From Terriglobia bacterium (lineage in GTDB: Bacteria > Acidobacteriota > Terriglobia > UBA7540), in assembly GCA_035712365.1 (NCBI GenBank), contig DASTAW010000048.1, forward strand, positions 326,726 through 390,725: 64,000 nucleotides of DNA. The letters are read 5' to 3'. How positions within the stretch are numbered: the first letter of the stretch is position 1; every line of letters starts with the position of its first letter. This document shows positions 62,958 through 64,000 of the stretch, one piece after another. The notes below the pieces were generated by a model. That model was not told the DNA's origin. It did no database searches and saw nothing but the letters and a program-made list of their open reading frames with translations. The translations under genes were made by a program, and so were the position numbers.

Positions 62958-63979
62958 ATGGACAAGCATGATTTTTCGGGCATCGAAGTGAGCGCCCAGG
63001 AACTGATCGTGGCGGTGGAGCGTGAAGGGCGGACGATCCCCCTCCAGTGTTTTGCCAACGACGCCCAAGGCCATCAAGCCGTACTTCGCTTCTTGCGGGG
63101 TGCGGGTCATCGGGTTCGCGTGTGTATGGAATCCACGGGGTCTACGGCCTGGATCTGGCGCTGGCCCTGGCTCGATCGGGGATCGAAGTGATGGTTGCCA
63201 ATCCGCGCGCAGCGCGTCATTTCGCCACGGCCCTGATGCAACGCAGCAAGAATGATCGGTTGGATGCGCGGGTGCTGCTGGAGTTTGCCAAGCGCATGCC
63301 CTTTCAAGCCTGGACGCCGCCGCGCCCCCTTGTCCTTCAATTGCACGCTCTGTCGCGCCGCCTGGAGGCCCTGAAAGACACGCAGGCCGCAGAGCAGAAG
63401 CGGCTCCACGCCGCCCAGGCCACCGACACCACGCCCGCCGCCGTGCGCCGCGACCTGGAGCGCAGCCTTCGTTCGCTGCGCCGCGCCGTCGCGCGGCTCA
63501 CCGTCGAGGCGGTCAAAATCATCCGGCAGGACCCGGACCTCAAGCTGCGCTTCGATCTGCTCACGAGCGCCAAGGGCATCGGCGAGACCAGCGCCATTGC
63601 CTTGCTGGCCGAGTTGGCCGTGGCGCCGCAAGGTCTCGACGTCCGGCAACTGGTGGCCTATGCCGGCCTGGATCCCCGCGAGCATTCCTCGGGCAGCTCC
63701 GTGCATAAAAAACCGCGCATCAGCAAACACGGCAATGTCCACCTGCGCCGCGCCCTCTACATGCCCGCCTTGGTCGCCATCCGGCATCAGCCCAACCTGC
63801 GCGCCTTCTATGAGCATCTGCGAACCCGCGGCAAAGCCAGGATGGTCGCCTTGGTCGCCGTTATGCGTAAACTGCTTCACGCCATCTTCGGCATGTTCAA
63901 ACACCAAGCCGCCTTCGACGGCCACAAGCTGTACCCGCTCCCCGCAGCGCAAATTTCCACAGCAGAGGCCGCCGCCTAA
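62958..63979 (+). pseudogene. IS110-family transposase with a -1 frameshift
   Basis: The first part (MDKHDFSGIEVSAQELIVAV ... RVCMESTG) runs from ATG 62958 with AGGAGG five bases upstream. After MESTG the frame shifts: the +1 reading resumes VYGLDLALALARSGIEVMVA and continues to a complete C-terminus with KNDRLDARVL and the transposase_20 block KGIGETSAIALLAELA, then AYAGLDPREHSSGSS. The break is in the GGGG at 63137-63140, where one G appears to be missing. The first DEDD Asp is Glu here (GIEVS). A sequencing or assembly error in the G run is also possible. Confidence 0.85.
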
Positions 63980-64000
63980 TGCAAAAAAGAAAAGATTCCT

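Larger units (their letters stand above)
62711..64000 (+). mobile_element. IS110-family insertion sequence, left part (right end beyond the window)
   Basis: Long non-coding left end (about 245 bases), then an IS110-type transposase to 63979; the window stops 21 bases later, so the right end is not seen. The left boundary is inferred from the break in palindromic repeat copy D. IS110 elements often insert in REP-like palindromes and lack long inverted terminal repeats, which fits. Confidence 0.6.

Overview
The window is bacterial chromosome with high GC (by eye about 60%), short gaps, frequent start/stop overlaps and almost entirely housekeeping or carbohydrate genes. The gene mix (RecA beside a stand-alone transpeptidase; psd-pssA-Asd-like-lptE; twin-arginine-exported fucosidase and arabinofuranosidase; a two-GAF SpoIIE phosphatase; small zinc-ribbon and Lys/Arg-rich proteins; interspersed palindromic repeats) suggests a soil Acidobacteriota. 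That is inference: there is no rRNA in the window. I saw no tRNA, rRNA or CRISPR array.

1-8.8 kb: end of a 3-hydroxyacyl-CoA dehydrogenase, recA, a penicillin-binding transpeptidase, then on the minus strand a sulfate-assimilation operon (sat, TSUP transporter, cysH), a HAD hydrolase, adenosine deaminase and an S1/P1-type zinc hydrolase. 8.8-16.8 kb: amino-acid permease, a 51-residue basic protein, a TlpA-like thioredoxin, the helicase pcrA, a pair of half-size drug/metabolite transporters, and a sialidase-like exported protein. 16.8-25.8 kb: SDR oxidoreductase, the coupled envelope operon psd-pssA-Asd-like-lptE, a DUF465 protein, a tiny secreted Lys-rich protein, tsaB-rimI, a minimal metallopeptidase, a deoC remnant and a GAF-GAF-SpoIIE phosphatase. 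25.8-36.4 kb: lysA, an unknown protein, nadK, tlyA, GH29 fucosidase, sugar/alcohol dehydrogenase, phosphoketolase, MFS transporter. 36.5-48.1 kb: RNase R, zinc-ribbon protein, an atypical EF-G paralogue, nucleoside hydrolase, M23 peptidase, CPA2 antiporter, dNTPase. 48.3-59.8 kb: glgC, glycine-zipper protein, GH51, arginase-ddl, a TetR-HlyD-ABC-ABC2 efflux operon, methyltransferase. 59.8-64 kb: lactonase, DinB protein and a repeat-rich stretch invaded by a frameshifted IS110-family element.

The most striking signal is upstream of sat (5761-5987, minus strand). A near-consensus sigma70 promoter is followed within about 10 bases by a 37-codon ORF containing Met-Cys-Met-Cys-Cys-Cys. Just after the Cys codons lies a segment (5858-5869) that is a near copy of the 3' arm of a strong terminator (5773-5802 plus U tract), so it can pair with the terminator's 5' arm. 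This is the architecture of a classical peptide-leader attenuator, here sensing cysteine to control sulfate assimilation. Comparable poly-Cys leaders are known from actinobacteria; I cannot tell whether one has been described in this lineage.

Other points of interest: an Asd-family protein lacking the catalytic Cys inside the phospholipid/LptE operon; an EF-G paralogue with altered G3 and G4 motifs; a family of two-hairpin palindromic repeats with compensatory stem changes, one copy apparently split by the IS110 element; a possible bridge RNA in that element's left end; 7-bp tandem repeats at two distant loci; and two abutting perfect palindromes covering the ribosome binding site of the small secreted protein.
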